A DNA stretch of 64,000 bases from Myroides sp. NP-2 (GCF_014145665.1 NZ_JACHTD010000001.1:434001-498000); one strand, 5' to 3'. Positions 1 through 9,529 are shown, counted from the first letter of the stretch. A program made the numbers and translations. Notes: a model not told the origin generated them from the letters alone.

Positions 1-210
1 TGTATCGCTAGTATTTAAGGCTTTAGAAACCTCCGATAAAATGGTTTTACACTCCTGGTAAGCCACTTCTGGATTGGTAAAAGTACCAAGGCTGGTTTCT
101 GGGGCTGCTGATTTTGTAGTATTCAAGTATTGAGATTGTACAACCAATACAAGTAAACTTACAAGCAGTATCCCACCAATGAAGTAGGTGAAGTTTCTTT
201 TGTTCTTCAT
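1..210 (-). CDS. partial membrane-anchored hypothetical protein
   Basis: This is the N-terminal part of a protein that runs off the left edge; 70 codons are visible. It starts at the ATG complementary to 208-210 with MKNKRNF, followed by one strongly hydrophobic helix (about residues 9-25) and then a polar region containing TFTNPEVAYQEC. The topology suggests a single-pass protein with the bulk outside the membrane. A similar NPEVA(Y/F)xE phrase occurs, as I recall, in short proteins encoded beside ECF sigma/anti-sigma pairs of flavobacteria, so a sigma/anti-sigma gene pair may lie just beyond the window edge; that is inference. No function can be assigned. Confidence 0.6.
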   Translation of the reverse strand, partial: MKNKRNFTYFIGGILLVSLLVLVVQSQYLNTTKSAAPETSLGTFTNPEVAYQECKTILSEVSKALNTSDT

Positions 211-310
211 TATTCTTGCGAACTAAATTAATATTATTGTAAAAATATAAAATATAATGGAATAATTACCATCTATTACTAATATAGTGTGAAAGCAGTA
301 TAATAAAAAA

Positions 311-341
311 TGCCCCAAAAAGGGTTTAACTTTTTGGGGCA
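311..341 (-). terminator. intrinsic terminator, 12-bp stem
   Basis: TGCCCCAAAAAG (311-322) pairs with CTTTTTGGGGCA (330-341) around a 7-nt loop. It follows the stop codon of the minus-strand lipoprotein gene by about 25 bases and has an A/T-rich flank on each side, so it may work in both directions. The same 12-bp stem recurs at 40570-40600. Confidence 0.8.
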
Positions 342-365
342 TGTCTATTCAGACTCTTATTTTTA

Positions 366-1394
366 TTACTTATAGTTAGCGTAAAAGTTGTTCGTCATAA
401 TTCCCGCTGTGAAGCTACTTACTTTTTTACCTTGTCTATAAACATTTACTTTACTAGGCTCGTTCATATCTCCTGCGTCTCCGACGTAAATGACTTTGTT
501 AATTACATTAAACCCGTAAAAGGATGATACTTCGTTGAATGTTTCTGCTTCCAGGCTTAAAACTGGTGCTGTTTGTACGTAGGTGTCATTAGGTTTCCAA
601 TTGTATACCTCATTCTTACTCGTATAGTATAAATCGTTGTTGTCTAAACGGAGGTTTTTTGCGTTAGCATTTCTCGTTGAGAAGAATTCTAAAACCTTTT
701 CATCTGTATGTGCATCAAATTTAAGGAAGAAAGACTTGTCTTTAGTAGACGATATCGCGTAAACAAAATCACCTAATGTAGCTATTCCTTGCAATTTGTT
801 GTCGATCGCTATTTTTTTCGTAATCGCAAATTCTGCGTTGATTACCACAATCTCACTTTTGGTTTCTGAAATATTCTTTTGTACATACAATTTAGTATTC
901 CAGGCTAAGATTTGCCCTACTGGTGCATCCATTGGTATTTCATGAATGAATTTGTTGTTTGCATCATATACAGCAACCGATTTTCCCTCTTCGTTAGTTA
1001 CGTATAGGTTATTGTTCGCAAACGCAATATAAAGTGGTTTGTTTAATCCTTCTTTTATCGCACCTAGGTGTTTAAACGTATAGCGATCAAAGATTTCGAT
1101 CGTATTTGAACCTTTTAAAACTACATAGGCTTTATTGTCTTTAAAAGCAATACTATGCGCTAGATCTCCTAATACTTTTTCTGGCGTTTTTGCAATGTTT
1201 TCAAAGTACTTGTCGTAAGTAAAAGATGAAAATCCTATAGACGCATCATTTAATTGAAAACCTCCCTCGTTTAATATAATTAATCCGTTCTCAAGATTCG
1301 GACCTGGTTCTACCTCTACAAAAGGATCATCCGCTGTACTACAAGATGTTGAAAGGATTGATAATGATAGTGCTAGAAATAAAAGTTTTTTCAT
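366..1394 (-). CDS. YncE/DUF5074-like beta-propeller lipoprotein
   Basis: This predicted outer-membrane or surface lipoprotein has a signal peptide MKKLLFLALSLSILSTSC with the lipobox cysteine at residue 18, followed by an acidic linker and a run of short beta-rich repeats (for example NNLYVTNEEGKSVAVYD) typical of YncE-type seven-bladed propellers. I start at the ATG complementary to 1392-1394 because it opens the signal peptide; an ATG four codons upstream is also possible. In Bacteroidota such proteins often accompany TonB-dependent uptake of cobalamin, haem or siderophores, and an ABC importer of that class lies 1.7 kb away on the other strand. The substrate is unknown. The gene has its own TAnnTTTG promoter and a terminator. 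Confidence 0.75.
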   Translation of the reverse strand: MKKLLFLALSLSILSTSCSTADDPFVEVEPGPNLENGLIILNEGGFQLNDASIGFSSFTYDKYFENIAKTPEKVLGDLAHSIAFKDNKAYVVLKGSNTIEIFDRYTFKHLGAIKEGLNKPLYIAFANNNLYVTNEEGKSVAVYDANNKFIHEIPMDAPVGQILAWNTKLYVQKNISETKSEIVVINAEFAITKKIAIDNKLQGIATLGDFVYAISSTKDKSFFLKFDAHTDEKVLEFFSTRNANAKNLRLDNNDLYYTSKNEVYNWKPNDTYVQTAPVLSLEAETFNEVSSFYGFNVINKVIYVGDAGDMNEPSKVNVYRQGKKVSSFTAGIMTNNFYANYK

Positions 1395-1462
1395 ATTTAG
1401 TTGCATAGTATTAGTATTACACGAAAGTGAAAGTTTAATAAAATGTTAATTTTTATCTTTCT

Positions 1463-1492
1463 CAAAATTAGTTTTTATTCTGAAATAAACAA
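1463..1492 (-). promoter_or_regulatory. Bacteroidota-type promoter of the propeller lipoprotein
   Basis: Read on the minus strand, TTG (1492-1490) is followed 19 bases later by TAATTTTG (1470-1463), matching the TTG/TAnnTTTG consensus. The start codon is about 70 bases downstream. Confidence 0.6.
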
Positions 1493-1494
1493 GA

Positions 1495-2170
1495 ACTAAA
1501 CTATAAAATTTATGGGCAACCCCCTGAATTAACGCTGAAATACGAATAGTAAACCGCATTGTGGAATTAAAATCAAGGATCCCATGGTGTTTTTAACACG
1601 ATTTTCTCTGGTTTTGCTCCTTATTTGATGCTTTATACTAACGAATAAATTCCTCCTATCGTATGTATAATGGTAAAAAAGGAGGAAATAGTTTCGATTG
1701 AAAAGGGGATATTGTAGTCCTAGACCTTTGTTAAAATGCAAAATGTGAAAGAGAAAAATTAGTTTGTAATTTTTAATATCACTTTTTACTTCGGAATGTT
1801 CAGAACTAAAGCTGTGTTTTTTGTATGGATTTTACCCTTTTGTCGCGAAAAATGATTGATAAGGTGACAAAGAAGACTAAATTGGTAAAAATGATAAAAA
1901 CTAAAAAGAGCATACTGCAAGCTCGCTAAGACTAGAAAAGATGTAACTAAAGTTCAAAGAAGGTTTCTTTTTCAAATTATTGGTTGTTTTTACTAGGGAA
2001 AATCACAAGAATGTTCTTAATTCGATTGGACTCAATGAAAAGGAAATTATTCGTTTTTTGATTTTTTTAAACAATTCAAGTTGTTGTAAATGAGTTGTTT
2101 GTGTTTTTTGTGCTGAAAAATGGGTTTCCTGTGAAAGCAGTAACTTGGCAGTAACTAAAATAACAATAGT
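1495..2170. other. A/T-rich intergenic region without a supported gene
   Basis: About 680 bases separate two divergent genes. The longest open frame (minus strand, 1529-1741, 70 codons) has no recognisable domain and an unlikely composition, so I do not call it. I see no riboswitch, tRNA or repeat here. Confidence 0.5.
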
Positions 2171-2956
2171 ATGACTCAACTAAGGGTAAAAAAAGAAATA
2201 CATCCCTTATATCAAAAGCAACAAGAAGAATTAACAAAACTTATCGAAAACTATGATGCATTAACTACTTATCTTTTTAAAGGCAATCGGAACACCATTA
2301 AACTGGCCACCTTATCAACAGGACAATGCGTAGCGATTAAAGCCTTTAAAATACCAAATGAATTTAACAAACGCGTGTATAAATTTTTTAGAAAACCAAA
2401 AGGGTTGCGATCATTTGAACATGCTGAAAAGTTAAAAGAACTTGGCGTAGCTAATCCACAAGCTGTCGCATACTTTGAGTACAGTACGGCCACAACGATT
2501 CGAAATACCTATTATATTTCTGAATTTGTGGATGCTGAACTGACGTACCGCGATCTACTTACGAAAAAGAATTATCCTGATCGAGAGGTGATTTTAGAAG
2601 ATTTTGTTCGATTTTCTTATGGATTGCATGAAAAGGGAATTATGTTTTTGGACCATTCCCCCGGAAACACCTTGATCCAAAAACAAGAGGATGGAACCTA
2701 TATATTTTATTTGGTCGATTTGAATCGAATGAAATTCAATCAAACGATGTCTTTTTCGCATCGAATGAAAAATTTAGCCCATTTAACCACCAATATCCAT
2801 GATATTGAAAAAATGGCAGAGCATTACGCTCGACTAATCGGAAAAAATTCCAAAGAAGTGTTTATCCGTTTATGGCTTGAAACAATTAAGTTTCAATTTA
2901 GATTTTACAAAAAGAAAGACATTAAGTTTAAAATTAGACGGTTTTATTTTAATTAA
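2171..2956 (+). CDS. Kdo/WaaP-family lipopolysaccharide core kinase-like protein
   Basis: This 261-residue protein has the protein-kinase-like fold of the KdkA/WaaP family that phosphorylates lipopolysaccharide core sugars on the cytoplasmic face of the inner membrane. A short glycine-poor N-lobe carries VAIKAFKIP (candidate ATP-binding Lys near residue 57); the catalytic loop FLDHSPGNTLI lies near residues 159-169, and the metal-binding equivalent of DFG is LVDLNRMKF near 180-188. The C-terminus is rich in Lys/Arg and aromatic residues, consistent with membrane contact. It is a single gene followed at once by a terminator. The family call is good; the exact acceptor sugar cannot be read from sequence. 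Confidence 0.75.
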   Translation: MTQLRVKKEIHPLYQKQQEELTKLIENYDALTTYLFKGNRNTIKLATLSTGQCVAIKAFKIPNEFNKRVYKFFRKPKGLRSFEHAEKLKELGVANPQAVAYFEYSTATTIRNTYYISEFVDAELTYRDLLTKKNYPDREVILEDFVRFSYGLHEKGIMFLDHSPGNTLIQKQEDGTYIFYLVDLNRMKFNQTMSFSHRMKNLAHLTTNIHDIEKMAEHYARLIGKNSKEVFIRLWLETIKFQFRFYKKKDIKFKIRRFYFN

Positions 2957-2997
2957 TTTTTATTTCAACTGAGGGCTTTCAAGAAGACTCAGAATAT

Positions 2998-3028
2998 AAA
3001 ACCCCAGTCCAAACTGCTGGGGTTTTTT
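2998..3028 (+). terminator. intrinsic terminator after the kinase gene
   Basis: AAAACCCCAG (2998-3007) pairs with CTGGGGTTTT (3017-3026), followed by T residues. Confidence 0.85.
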
Positions 3029-3143
3029 CATGCCATATGCTAAAGGGGCACCCGTTCTAATAAAACGCAACCTTTTTTTAAGATAGGTCAGCTCACTTCA
3101 ATCGAATAAATAAGTTTATTTTTGTAGACAAACAGTCGAATAC

Positions 3144-4283
3144 ATGAAGAAATTGGTTTTTTACTTGATGGGATGTACCTTGTTTGTATTTTGTAGCAGT
3201 TGCAAGCAACAACTAAAAGAAGAGGAGATACAACAGACAGAGCAATCGAATATTGACTATGCAAAAGGCTTTAACTTTACCAGCTATGACGATGTCTACG
3301 TGGTGAATATCACCCAACCTTGGGCTAATGCCAATACGCGTTTTACCTATGTTTTGAAAAGAGCAACCGCTCAGGTTCCTGATTCGCTTCAAAAGTATCC
3401 ACAGATACAAATTCCAATTCAATCTCTTGTAGCCACTTCTACGACGCATATTCCTGCTTTGGATGTACTTAATCAAGTACCTTCTTTGGTTGGTTTTGCA
3501 GGCTTAGATTACGTTTCAACCCCTGCTGTTAGACAGCAAATTGACTTGGGGAAGGTTAGAGAAGTAGGGCAAAATGATGCGCTAAATGTTGAGGTTATTT
3601 TAGATGTACAACCCGATGTTTTGATGGCTTTCGCCATGAATAAAGAAGATAAAAGTCTGCAAACACTTGCCAATGCGGGTATTCCCATTTTGTACAATGG
3701 CGATTGGACCGAACAAAACCCCTTGGGCAAAGCGGAGTGGATTAAACTTTTCGGACTATTATATGACAAGGAAAAAGAAGCCTCTGCCTTTTTTGATCAG
3801 ATTGTCATAGATTATACCGCTGCCCTTCAATTGGTGAAAGCGGTAACGAAGCAACCCACTGTGATGAGTGGAGTCATGTACGCAGATGTTTGGTATTTAC
3901 CAGAAGGGAAAAGCTGGGCTGCTGTTTACTTTAGCGATGCACAAACCGATTATTTATGGAAGGATACTCAAGGAGTAGGGAGTTTAGCGTTGTCTTTCGA
4001 GCAAGTGCTAGAAAAAGCCCAACATGCAACGTATTGGATTAACCCAGGGCATTATGAATCCCTAGCTGAATTAGCTCAAGCAAATCCTCATTACAAAGAG
4101 TTTGAGGCTTTCAAAAACAAAAATGTCTATTCTTTCGCTCCGACAAAGGGGCCAACAGGGGGATCTTTATTTTATGAAATAGGCGGAATGCGACCTGATT
4201 GGGTTTTAAAAGATCTCATCCATCTGGTCCACCCTGAGGTATTACCCGAATATGAACCACACTTTTATAAACAATTGAAATAA
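3144..4283 (+). CDS. ABC-importer substrate-binding lipoprotein (iron/cobalamin type)
   Basis: This 379-residue periplasmic binding protein has a lipoprotein signal (lipobox FCSSC, Cys near residue 20) and a TroA/FepB-like body with the usual opening (IQSLVATSTTHIPALDVLNQ), the LDVQPDVLMAF strand and a C-terminal helix ending near YEPHFYKQLK. Proteins of this family hand ferric siderophores, haem or cobalamin to FecCD-type permeases, and the next gene, two bases after the stop, is such a permease, so the two form an operon. A TATTTTTG -7 element lies at 3117-3124. No cobalamin riboswitch is visible between 3029 and 3143. The ligand is undetermined. Confidence 0.85.
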   Translation: MKKLVFYLMGCTLFVFCSSCKQQLKEEEIQQTEQSNIDYAKGFNFTSYDDVYVVNITQPWANANTRFTYVLKRATAQVPDSLQKYPQIQIPIQSLVATSTTHIPALDVLNQVPSLVGFAGLDYVSTPAVRQQIDLGKVREVGQNDALNVEVILDVQPDVLMAFAMNKEDKSLQTLANAGIPILYNGDWTEQNPLGKAEWIKLFGLLYDKEKEASAFFDQIVIDYTAALQLVKAVTKQPTVMSGVMYADVWYLPEGKSWAAVYFSDAQTDYLWKDTQGVGSLALSFEQVLEKAQHATYWINPGHYESLAELAQANPHYKEFEAFKNKNVYSFAPTKGPTGGSLFYEIGGMRPDWVLKDLIHLVHPEVLPEYEPHFYKQLK

Positions 4284-4285
4284 GC

Positions 4286-5296
4286 ATGAAACAAAAACTG
4301 GGCTGGGGGCTTGGAATTTTGTTGCTCCTATTTTTGTTTGCATTAAATCTCTCCTGGGGAAGTGTAAAGATTCCTCTAGCCTCGGTATGGGATATTCTCA
4401 CAGGACATGAGGGAGTAAAATCCTCTTGGGAATATATTGTTTTACACTATCGTTTGCCAAAAGCTTTGGTCGCTATGCTTGTAGGCATCGCCCTTTCTGT
4501 GAGTGGATTGTTGATGCAAACTTTGTTCCGAAATCCCATGGCCGAATCATATGTGCTAGGTGTTAGTGCAGGAGCTGGACTCGGAGTGGCTCTCGTATTA
4601 ATGGGAGGTGCACTCTTACCCGCTTTTATTTCGCCTTTGTTGACTTCGAACTACACTCTACTCCTCACAGCAGTTTTGGGTAGTCTCGTGCTGTTACTCC
4701 TTATATTAGCCGTTTCAAAACAGGTGAAAAATTCCATAACAGTACTCATCGTCGGGTTGATGTTCGGCAGTTTTGCCAATGCAGTGATTGCTATATTGAG
4801 TTTTTTTAGCGAAGCAGATCAGCTCAAAAAATATGTGGTTTGGATGTCAGGAAGTTTGGGGAATCTCACCCAAGAGATGATTTTGCTCTTCGGCCTGGTA
4901 GTGGGTTTGGGGGTTGGATTAGCCCTCTTGTTGATTCGACCATTAGATGCCTTGTTACTGGGAGATACTTACGCTGCTTCTTTGGGAATTAAGGTCAAGC
5001 AAACCCGTAATTTGATTATCATTACCGCAAGCTTGCTTGCAGGGGGGGCAACGGCTTTTGTAGGGCCAATTGCTTTTATAGGACTGGCTGTTCCTCATAT
5101 GGCGCGTATGCTATGTAAAAAAAATACCCATCGCAGCCTATTGTTTGCGTGTATGTTACTGGGAAGTACCCTGATGTTGCTCTGCGACATACTTACCCAG
5201 GTCAATGCAAATGCCGTACTGCCTATTAACGCCATTACAGCAATTTTTGGAGCACCTATTGTACTTGTATTGGTATTCAAATACCGCATTATTTAG
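4286..5296 (+). CDS. FecCD-family ABC transporter permease
   Basis: This 336-residue inner-membrane permease is of the BtuC/FecC/FecD family. It is very hydrophobic with about nine to ten membrane segments, and shows RLPKALVAMLVGIALSVSG near residue 55, the RNPMAESYVLGVSAGAG signature near 83-99, and the ATPase-contacting stretch GxxxxxVGPIAFIGLAVPHMAR near 255-275. Its start is two bases after the stop of the binding-protein gene. The ATPase that should complete the importer is not encoded next; the following gene is tgt with its own promoter. It may be encoded elsewhere or shared with another importer. Confidence 0.88.
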   Translation: MKQKLGWGLGILLLLFLFALNLSWGSVKIPLASVWDILTGHEGVKSSWEYIVLHYRLPKALVAMLVGIALSVSGLLMQTLFRNPMAESYVLGVSAGAGLGVALVLMGGALLPAFISPLLTSNYTLLLTAVLGSLVLLLLILAVSKQVKNSITVLIVGLMFGSFANAVIAILSFFSEADQLKKYVVWMSGSLGNLTQEMILLFGLVVGLGVGLALLLIRPLDALLLGDTYAASLGIKVKQTRNLIIITASLLAGGATAFVGPIAFIGLAVPHMARMLCKKNTHRSLLFACMLLGSTLMLLCDILTQVNANAVLPINAITAIFGAPIVLVLVFKYRII

Positions 5297-5323
5297 AAAA
5301 GAGAAAAAAAAATTAAAACTAAG

Positions 5324-5351
5324 GTTGATGACTAGTTTTAAATTATCTTTG
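5324..5351 (+). promoter_or_regulatory. promoter of tgt
   Basis: TTG (5324-5326), then 17 bases, then TATCTTTG (5344-5351), a clear match to the Bacteroidota sigma-ABfr consensus. tgt starts 20 bases after the -7 element. Confidence 0.75.
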
Positions 5352-5370
5352 CAAGCTGTAAATAGATAAT

Positions 5371-6501
5371 ATGAAGTTCGAATTATTACATACTGATGTA
5401 CAGTCACGTGCGCGTGCTGGAAAAATTACTACGGATCACGGCGTAATTGAAACACCTATCTTTATGCCTGTTGGAACAGTTGCAACGGTAAAAGGTGTAC
5501 ACCAAAGTGAGTTGAAAGAGGAAATTAATCCCGATATTATTTTGGGAAATACCTATCATTTATACTTACGACCAAAAGTAGAAATTTTAAAGCAAGCAGG
5601 TGGTTTGCATAAATTTATGAATTGGGACCGCAATATTTTGACAGATAGTGGAGGGTTCCAAGTGTATTCTCTATCGGCAAATAGAAAAATTAAAGAAGAA
5701 GGAGTGAAATTCAAATCGCATATTGATGGATCTTATCACTTCTTTTCGCCAGAAAATGTAATGGAAATACAACGTGCGATTGGCGCTGATATCATCATGG
5801 CCTTTGATGAGTGTACGCCTTATCCATGTGATTACCGCTATGCGAAACGTTCCATGCACATGACACACCGTTGGTTAGACCGCTGTGTGACGCATTTTAA
5901 TAATACACCTGAACTGTACGGATACTCCCAAGCGTTGTTTCCAATTGTTCAAGGAAGTACATATAAAGACTTACGTCAGCAATCTGCAGAGTATATTGCT
6001 AATGTTGGTGCCGAAGGAAACGCCATTGGTGGATTATCCGTTGGGGAACCAGCAGAAGAAATGTATGCGATGACTGATGTGGTAACTTCAATTTTACCAG
6101 AAGACAAACCCCGTTATTTGATGGGGGTAGGAACGCCAATCAATATTTTGGAAAATATTGCTCTTGGAGTAGATATGTTTGACTGTGTGATGCCAACACG
6201 TAACGCAAGAAACGGTATGTTGTTTACGGCCAACGGAATCATGAACATGAAAAATAAAAAATGGGAAAATGACTTCTCTCCAATTGATGAAATGGGGCAT
6301 ACTTGGGTAGATACGGCATACTCTAAAGCGTATTTACGCCACTTATTCGCCGCCAATGAATCTCTAGGGAAGCAAATTGCCTCCATTCACAACCTTGGTT
6401 TCTATATGTGGTTAGTACGTGAAGCACGTCAACAAATCTTGGCGGGAACTTTCGCCACGTGGAAAAATAAAATGGTAAAGCAACTGGGAGAAAGATTGTA
6501 A
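5371..6501 (+). CDS. tgt: queuine/preQ1 tRNA-ribosyltransferase
   Basis: Tgt exchanges guanine 34 of Asp, Asn, His and Tyr tRNAs for preQ1 in queuosine synthesis. The 376-residue protein has the whole TIM-barrel core: TPIFMPVGT near the start, LTDSGGFQVYSL (first catalytic Asp) near residue 91, FDECTPYP, GGLSVGEP near 214-221, and DCVMPTRNARNG with the nucleophilic Asp near 271. The zinc site usual in bacterial enzymes (three Cys in a CxCxxC-like cluster plus a His) is not intact: the corresponding stretch reads PIDEMGHTWVDTAYSKAYLRHL without any cysteine, while the later His of IHNL is kept. I believe this is common in flavobacteria. Confidence 0.97.
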   Translation: MKFELLHTDVQSRARAGKITTDHGVIETPIFMPVGTVATVKGVHQSELKEEINPDIILGNTYHLYLRPKVEILKQAGGLHKFMNWDRNILTDSGGFQVYSLSANRKIKEEGVKFKSHIDGSYHFFSPENVMEIQRAIGADIIMAFDECTPYPCDYRYAKRSMHMTHRWLDRCVTHFNNTPELYGYSQALFPIVQGSTYKDLRQQSAEYIANVGAEGNAIGGLSVGEPAEEMYAMTDVVTSILPEDKPRYLMGVGTPINILENIALGVDMFDCVMPTRNARNGMLFTANGIMNMKNKKWENDFSPIDEMGHTWVDTAYSKAYLRHLFAANESLGKQIASIHNLGFYMWLVREARQQILAGTFATWKNKMVKQLGERL

Positions 6502-6538
6502 TAATCAACGAACGTCTAATAGCAAAAGTAGTTTACAG

Positions 6539-7612
6539 ATGAAAATTATAGATTGGTATATTTTAAAGCGATATTTAGCCACTTTTTTTGTGATGCTCTT
6601 GCTGTTTGTACCCATTGGTATTGTTATTGACGTCTCAGAAAAGATTAATAAAATCCTCGAAAATAAAGTGCCGTTGCAAGCAACAGTACTCTACTACTTG
6701 GACTTTACTGTTTATTTTGCCAATATGCTTTTCCCTATATTTCTGTTTATTTCCATTATTTGGTTTACCTCCAAATTGGCTAATAACACAGAAATTGTGG
6801 CTATCTTAAGTTCGGGAATCTCTTTTACTCGATTCTTGCGACCTTATTTAATTGGAGCAACTTTAATTTCCCTCCTGTCACTAGCGATGTCGATGTATAT
6901 CGTTCCTCGGGCAAGTGCTGGATATAACGACTTTCGGTATAAATACTTAAAGAGAGATGAAGTACGCGAGAGTCAGAATGTATTCAAACAGATCAATGCA
7001 AACGAATTTATCTTTGTGAGCAATTTTAATTATAGTACCAATACGGGATATAATTTTACTATTGAAGAGTTTGACGGAAATTCCCTTGTTTCTAAAATTG
7101 AGGCCAAACGCATCGAGTGGAATGCAGAAACTAAAATGTATACGCTTTACGACTACTTTAAACGCGAAGTTGGCGAAGCCAATGATATTTTAGAATTTGC
7201 CGACCAAAAAGAATTGCAATTGGAATTTGATATTGATGATTTGAGTCCTGTGGTATATGCTGCAGAGACGATGACATTAGGTCAATTAAAGCGATTTATT
7301 GAGAAAGAGCGCATGCGTGGTTCATCGAACATCAATGTGCACTTGGTGGTGTTGTACAAGAAGTACAGCGTGCCCGTATCAGCCTTTATTTTGACAATTA
7401 TCGCCGTATCCGTATCTTCCATGAAGCGAAGAGGGGGGATGGGAATTAACTTAGCCATTGGTATCGCCCTGGCTTTCATATATGTTTTCTTTGACAAAAT
7501 ATTTAGTGTACTAGCGGAAGCCTCTAGTATGTCACCTTTGGTGGCTGTGTGGATTCCCAATGTTACCTTTTCAATTTTAGCTATATTTTTATTACGAAAT
7601 GCTCGGAGATAA
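6539..7612 (+). CDS. lptG: LptF/LptG-family lipopolysaccharide export permease
   Basis: This 357-residue protein is of the YjgP/YjgQ family, the transmembrane part of the LptBFG machine that extracts lipopolysaccharide from the inner membrane. It starts with the typical MKIIDWYILKRYL and has about three N-terminal and three C-terminal membrane helices flanking a periplasmic beta-jellyroll (about residues 125-255). The motif MKRRGGMGINLAIGIALAFIY near 297-317 is characteristic. LptF and LptG are hard to separate by eye; the G assignment is by general resemblance. Its last 14 bases overlap the following EamA gene. Confidence 0.88.
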   Translation: MKIIDWYILKRYLATFFVMLLLFVPIGIVIDVSEKINKILENKVPLQATVLYYLDFTVYFANMLFPIFLFISIIWFTSKLANNTEIVAILSSGISFTRFLRPYLIGATLISLLSLAMSMYIVPRASAGYNDFRYKYLKRDEVRESQNVFKQINANEFIFVSNFNYSTNTGYNFTIEEFDGNSLVSKIEAKRIEWNAETKMYTLYDYFKREVGEANDILEFADQKELQLEFDIDDLSPVVYAAETMTLGQLKRFIEKERMRGSSNINVHLVVLYKKYSVPVSAFILTIIAVSVSSMKRRGGMGINLAIGIALAFIYVFFDKIFSVLAEASSMSPLVAVWIPNVTFSILAIFLLRNARR

Positions 7613-8492
7613 TTTTAAGAGTCATCTGTTGTTACACCTCATTGTTTTTATTTGGGGGTTTACAGCTATTTTGGGTAACTTAATTACCTTGGAAGCGTTG
7701 CCATTAGTCTGGTATCGCATCGTAATTGCCGTGATTACCTTGATGTTGTTGTTTGCTTTTAAGGGGCAGTCGATCAAAGAAAGCAAGGGCAAAATCGGCA
7801 TATTTTTAGCCGCTGGAGTAGTGATTGCCATGCATTGGCTTACGTTCTTCTGGGCAATTAAAGTATCAAACGTTTCCGTTACACTGGCTTGTCTGTCAAC
7901 GGGTGCTTTTTTTACTTCCATCTTGGAACCTATTTTCTATAAACGCAAGGTGATCGGATACGAAGTGTTCTTCGGATTTATCGTTGTATGCGCTTTAGCA
8001 CTTATTTTTAGCGTGAGTACCGAATATGTGGAAGGAATCATTTTGGCCTTAATCGCCGCTTGCTTATCCGCCATATTCTCGATTATTAACGGTAAATTAG
8101 TACACAAGTCCTCTGCCTCTGTTATTACTTTTTATGAAATGGTAGGCGGGTTACTTATCTTATCCATCTATTTGTTTTTTAGTGGTGGATTTACAGCCTC
8201 ATTTTTTGAGGTAACAACTTCAGACTGGCTCTGGTTGTTGGTGTTAGGAACTTTTTGTACTGCTTTTGCCTTTATTGGATCCGTCTATGTAATGAAAGAT
8301 ATCACGCCGTTTACTGTGATGTTAACCGTGAATTTAGAACCAGTTTACGGTATCCTTTTGGCGATTCTCTTATTTAAAGATAGTGAGAAAATGAGTGTCG
8401 AATTTTATGTCGGCGCTTTGTTAATATTGAGTACTGTCGTGTTAAACGCGATTGTTAAAAACAGGAAAAAGATAAAAGTTGCCAAAATATAG
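7599..8492 (+). CDS. EamA/DMT-family metabolite exporter
   Basis: This 297-residue membrane protein has ten hydrophobic helices arranged as two EamA repeats (about residues 8-140 and 150-288). FIWGFTAILGNLITLEALPLVWYR at the N-terminus and PVYGILLAILLF in the last third are typical of the drug/metabolite transporter superfamily. The start overlaps the end of lptG by 14 bases, so the two are probably translated together. The substrate cannot be predicted. Confidence 0.85.
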   Translation: MLGDNFKSHLLLHLIVFIWGFTAILGNLITLEALPLVWYRIVIAVITLMLLFAFKGQSIKESKGKIGIFLAAGVVIAMHWLTFFWAIKVSNVSVTLACLSTGAFFTSILEPIFYKRKVIGYEVFFGFIVVCALALIFSVSTEYVEGIILALIAACLSAIFSIINGKLVHKSSASVITFYEMVGGLLILSIYLFFSGGFTASFFEVTTSDWLWLLVLGTFCTAFAFIGSVYVMKDITPFTVMLTVNLEPVYGILLAILLFKDSEKMSVEFYVGALLILSTVVLNAIVKNRKKIKVAKI

Positions 8493-8555
8493 AGGTCTAT
8501 ATAGAGGAAAATTTTATCTTTGTCATTAGTAATTGAAACTAAAAATTATTCATAA

Positions 8556-9509
8556 ATGGAATATTTAGATTTTGAGCTTCCTATTAAAGAACTTGAGGAG
8601 CAGTTAAAAAAATGTACGTTAATCGGTGAAGAATCTGATGTAGATGTATCGACAACTTGCTCACAAATCGAGAAAAAATTAGAAGAGACAAAGAAAGACA
8701 TATATAAAAATTTGACCCCTTGGCAACGCGTACAATTGTCAAGACATCCAAACAGACCGTATACTGTTGATTATATTAAAGCGCTTTGTGGAGATACTTT
8801 TTTAGAACTATTTGGGGATAGAAATGTAAAAGATGACAAAGCAATGATCGGTGGATTAGGGAAAATCGGAGATCAAAGTTTTATGTTTGTGGGTCAGCAA
8901 AAAGGATTCAACACAAAGACTAGACAGTATAGAAACTTCGGGATGGCCAATCCAGAAGGATACAGAAAAGCTTTGCGTTTAATGCAAATGGCTGAGAAGT
9001 TTAATATTCCAATTGTTACGTTGATCGATACGCCAGGGGCATACCCAGGATTAGAAGCGGAAGAAAGAGGACAAGGAGAAGCTATTGCACGCAACATTTA
9101 CGAAATGTTCCGTATCAAAGTGCCAATCATCTGTATTATTATTGGTGAAGGGGCTTCTGGTGGAGCGTTAGGTATTGGTGTAGGTGACCGTGTAACTATG
9201 TTAGAAAATACATGGTACTCTGTAATTTCACCAGAATCGTGTTCTTCAATTTTATGGAGAAGCTGGGAGTATAAAGAACAAGCCGCTGACGCATTGAAAT
9301 TGACTTCCTATGACATGAAAAAGAATAAGCTCGTAGACGATATTATTGCTGAACCACTTGGTGGTGCACACTCAGATCGCGAAGCTACATTCGAATCTGT
9401 ACGCAACTACATTGTAAAAACACATAAAGAGTTAGCTAAAACTCCTCTAGACAAATTACTGAACCAACGCATGGAAAAGTATTTTGAAATGGGAGAATAC
9501 AAAAGTTAA
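8556..9509 (+). CDS. accA: acetyl-CoA carboxylase carboxyltransferase subunit alpha
   Basis: AccA with AccD transfers the carboxyl group from biotin to acetyl-CoA, the first committed step of fatty acid synthesis. The 317-residue length is normal. The N-terminal coiled coil with ELEEQLKK precedes [16 protein letters not shown] near residue 55 and the crotonase-like core with [19 protein letters not shown] near 157 and [15 protein letters not shown] near 199; [15 protein letters not shown] near 216 follows. A TATCTTTG -7 element is present at 8515-8522 and a strong terminator follows. Confidence 0.97.
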   Translation: MEYLDFELPIKELEEQLKKCTLIGEESDVDVSTTCSQIEKKLEETKKDIYKNLTPWQRVQLSRHPNRPYTVDYIKALCGDTFLELFGDRNVKDDKAMIGGLGKIGDQSFMFVGQQKGFNTKTRQYRNFGMANPEGYRKALRLMQMAEKFNIPIVTLIDTPGAYPGLEAEERGQGEAIARNIYEMFRIKVPIICIIIGEGASGGALGIGVGDRVTMLENTWYSVISPESCSSILWRSWEYKEQAADALKLTSYDMKKNKLVDDIIAEPLGGAHSDREATFESVRNYIVKTHKELAKTPLDKLLNQRMEKYFEMGEYKS

Positions 9510-9529
9510 TTCAACTTGTTGAACTTATA

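Noticed and set aside
1529..1741. 70-codon open frame on the minus strand
   Set aside because: No domain, unusual composition, no promoter or linkage to neighbours.
3029..3143. Cobalamin riboswitch before the ABC importer genes
   Set aside because: The gap is only 115 bases and lacks the conserved B12 box.
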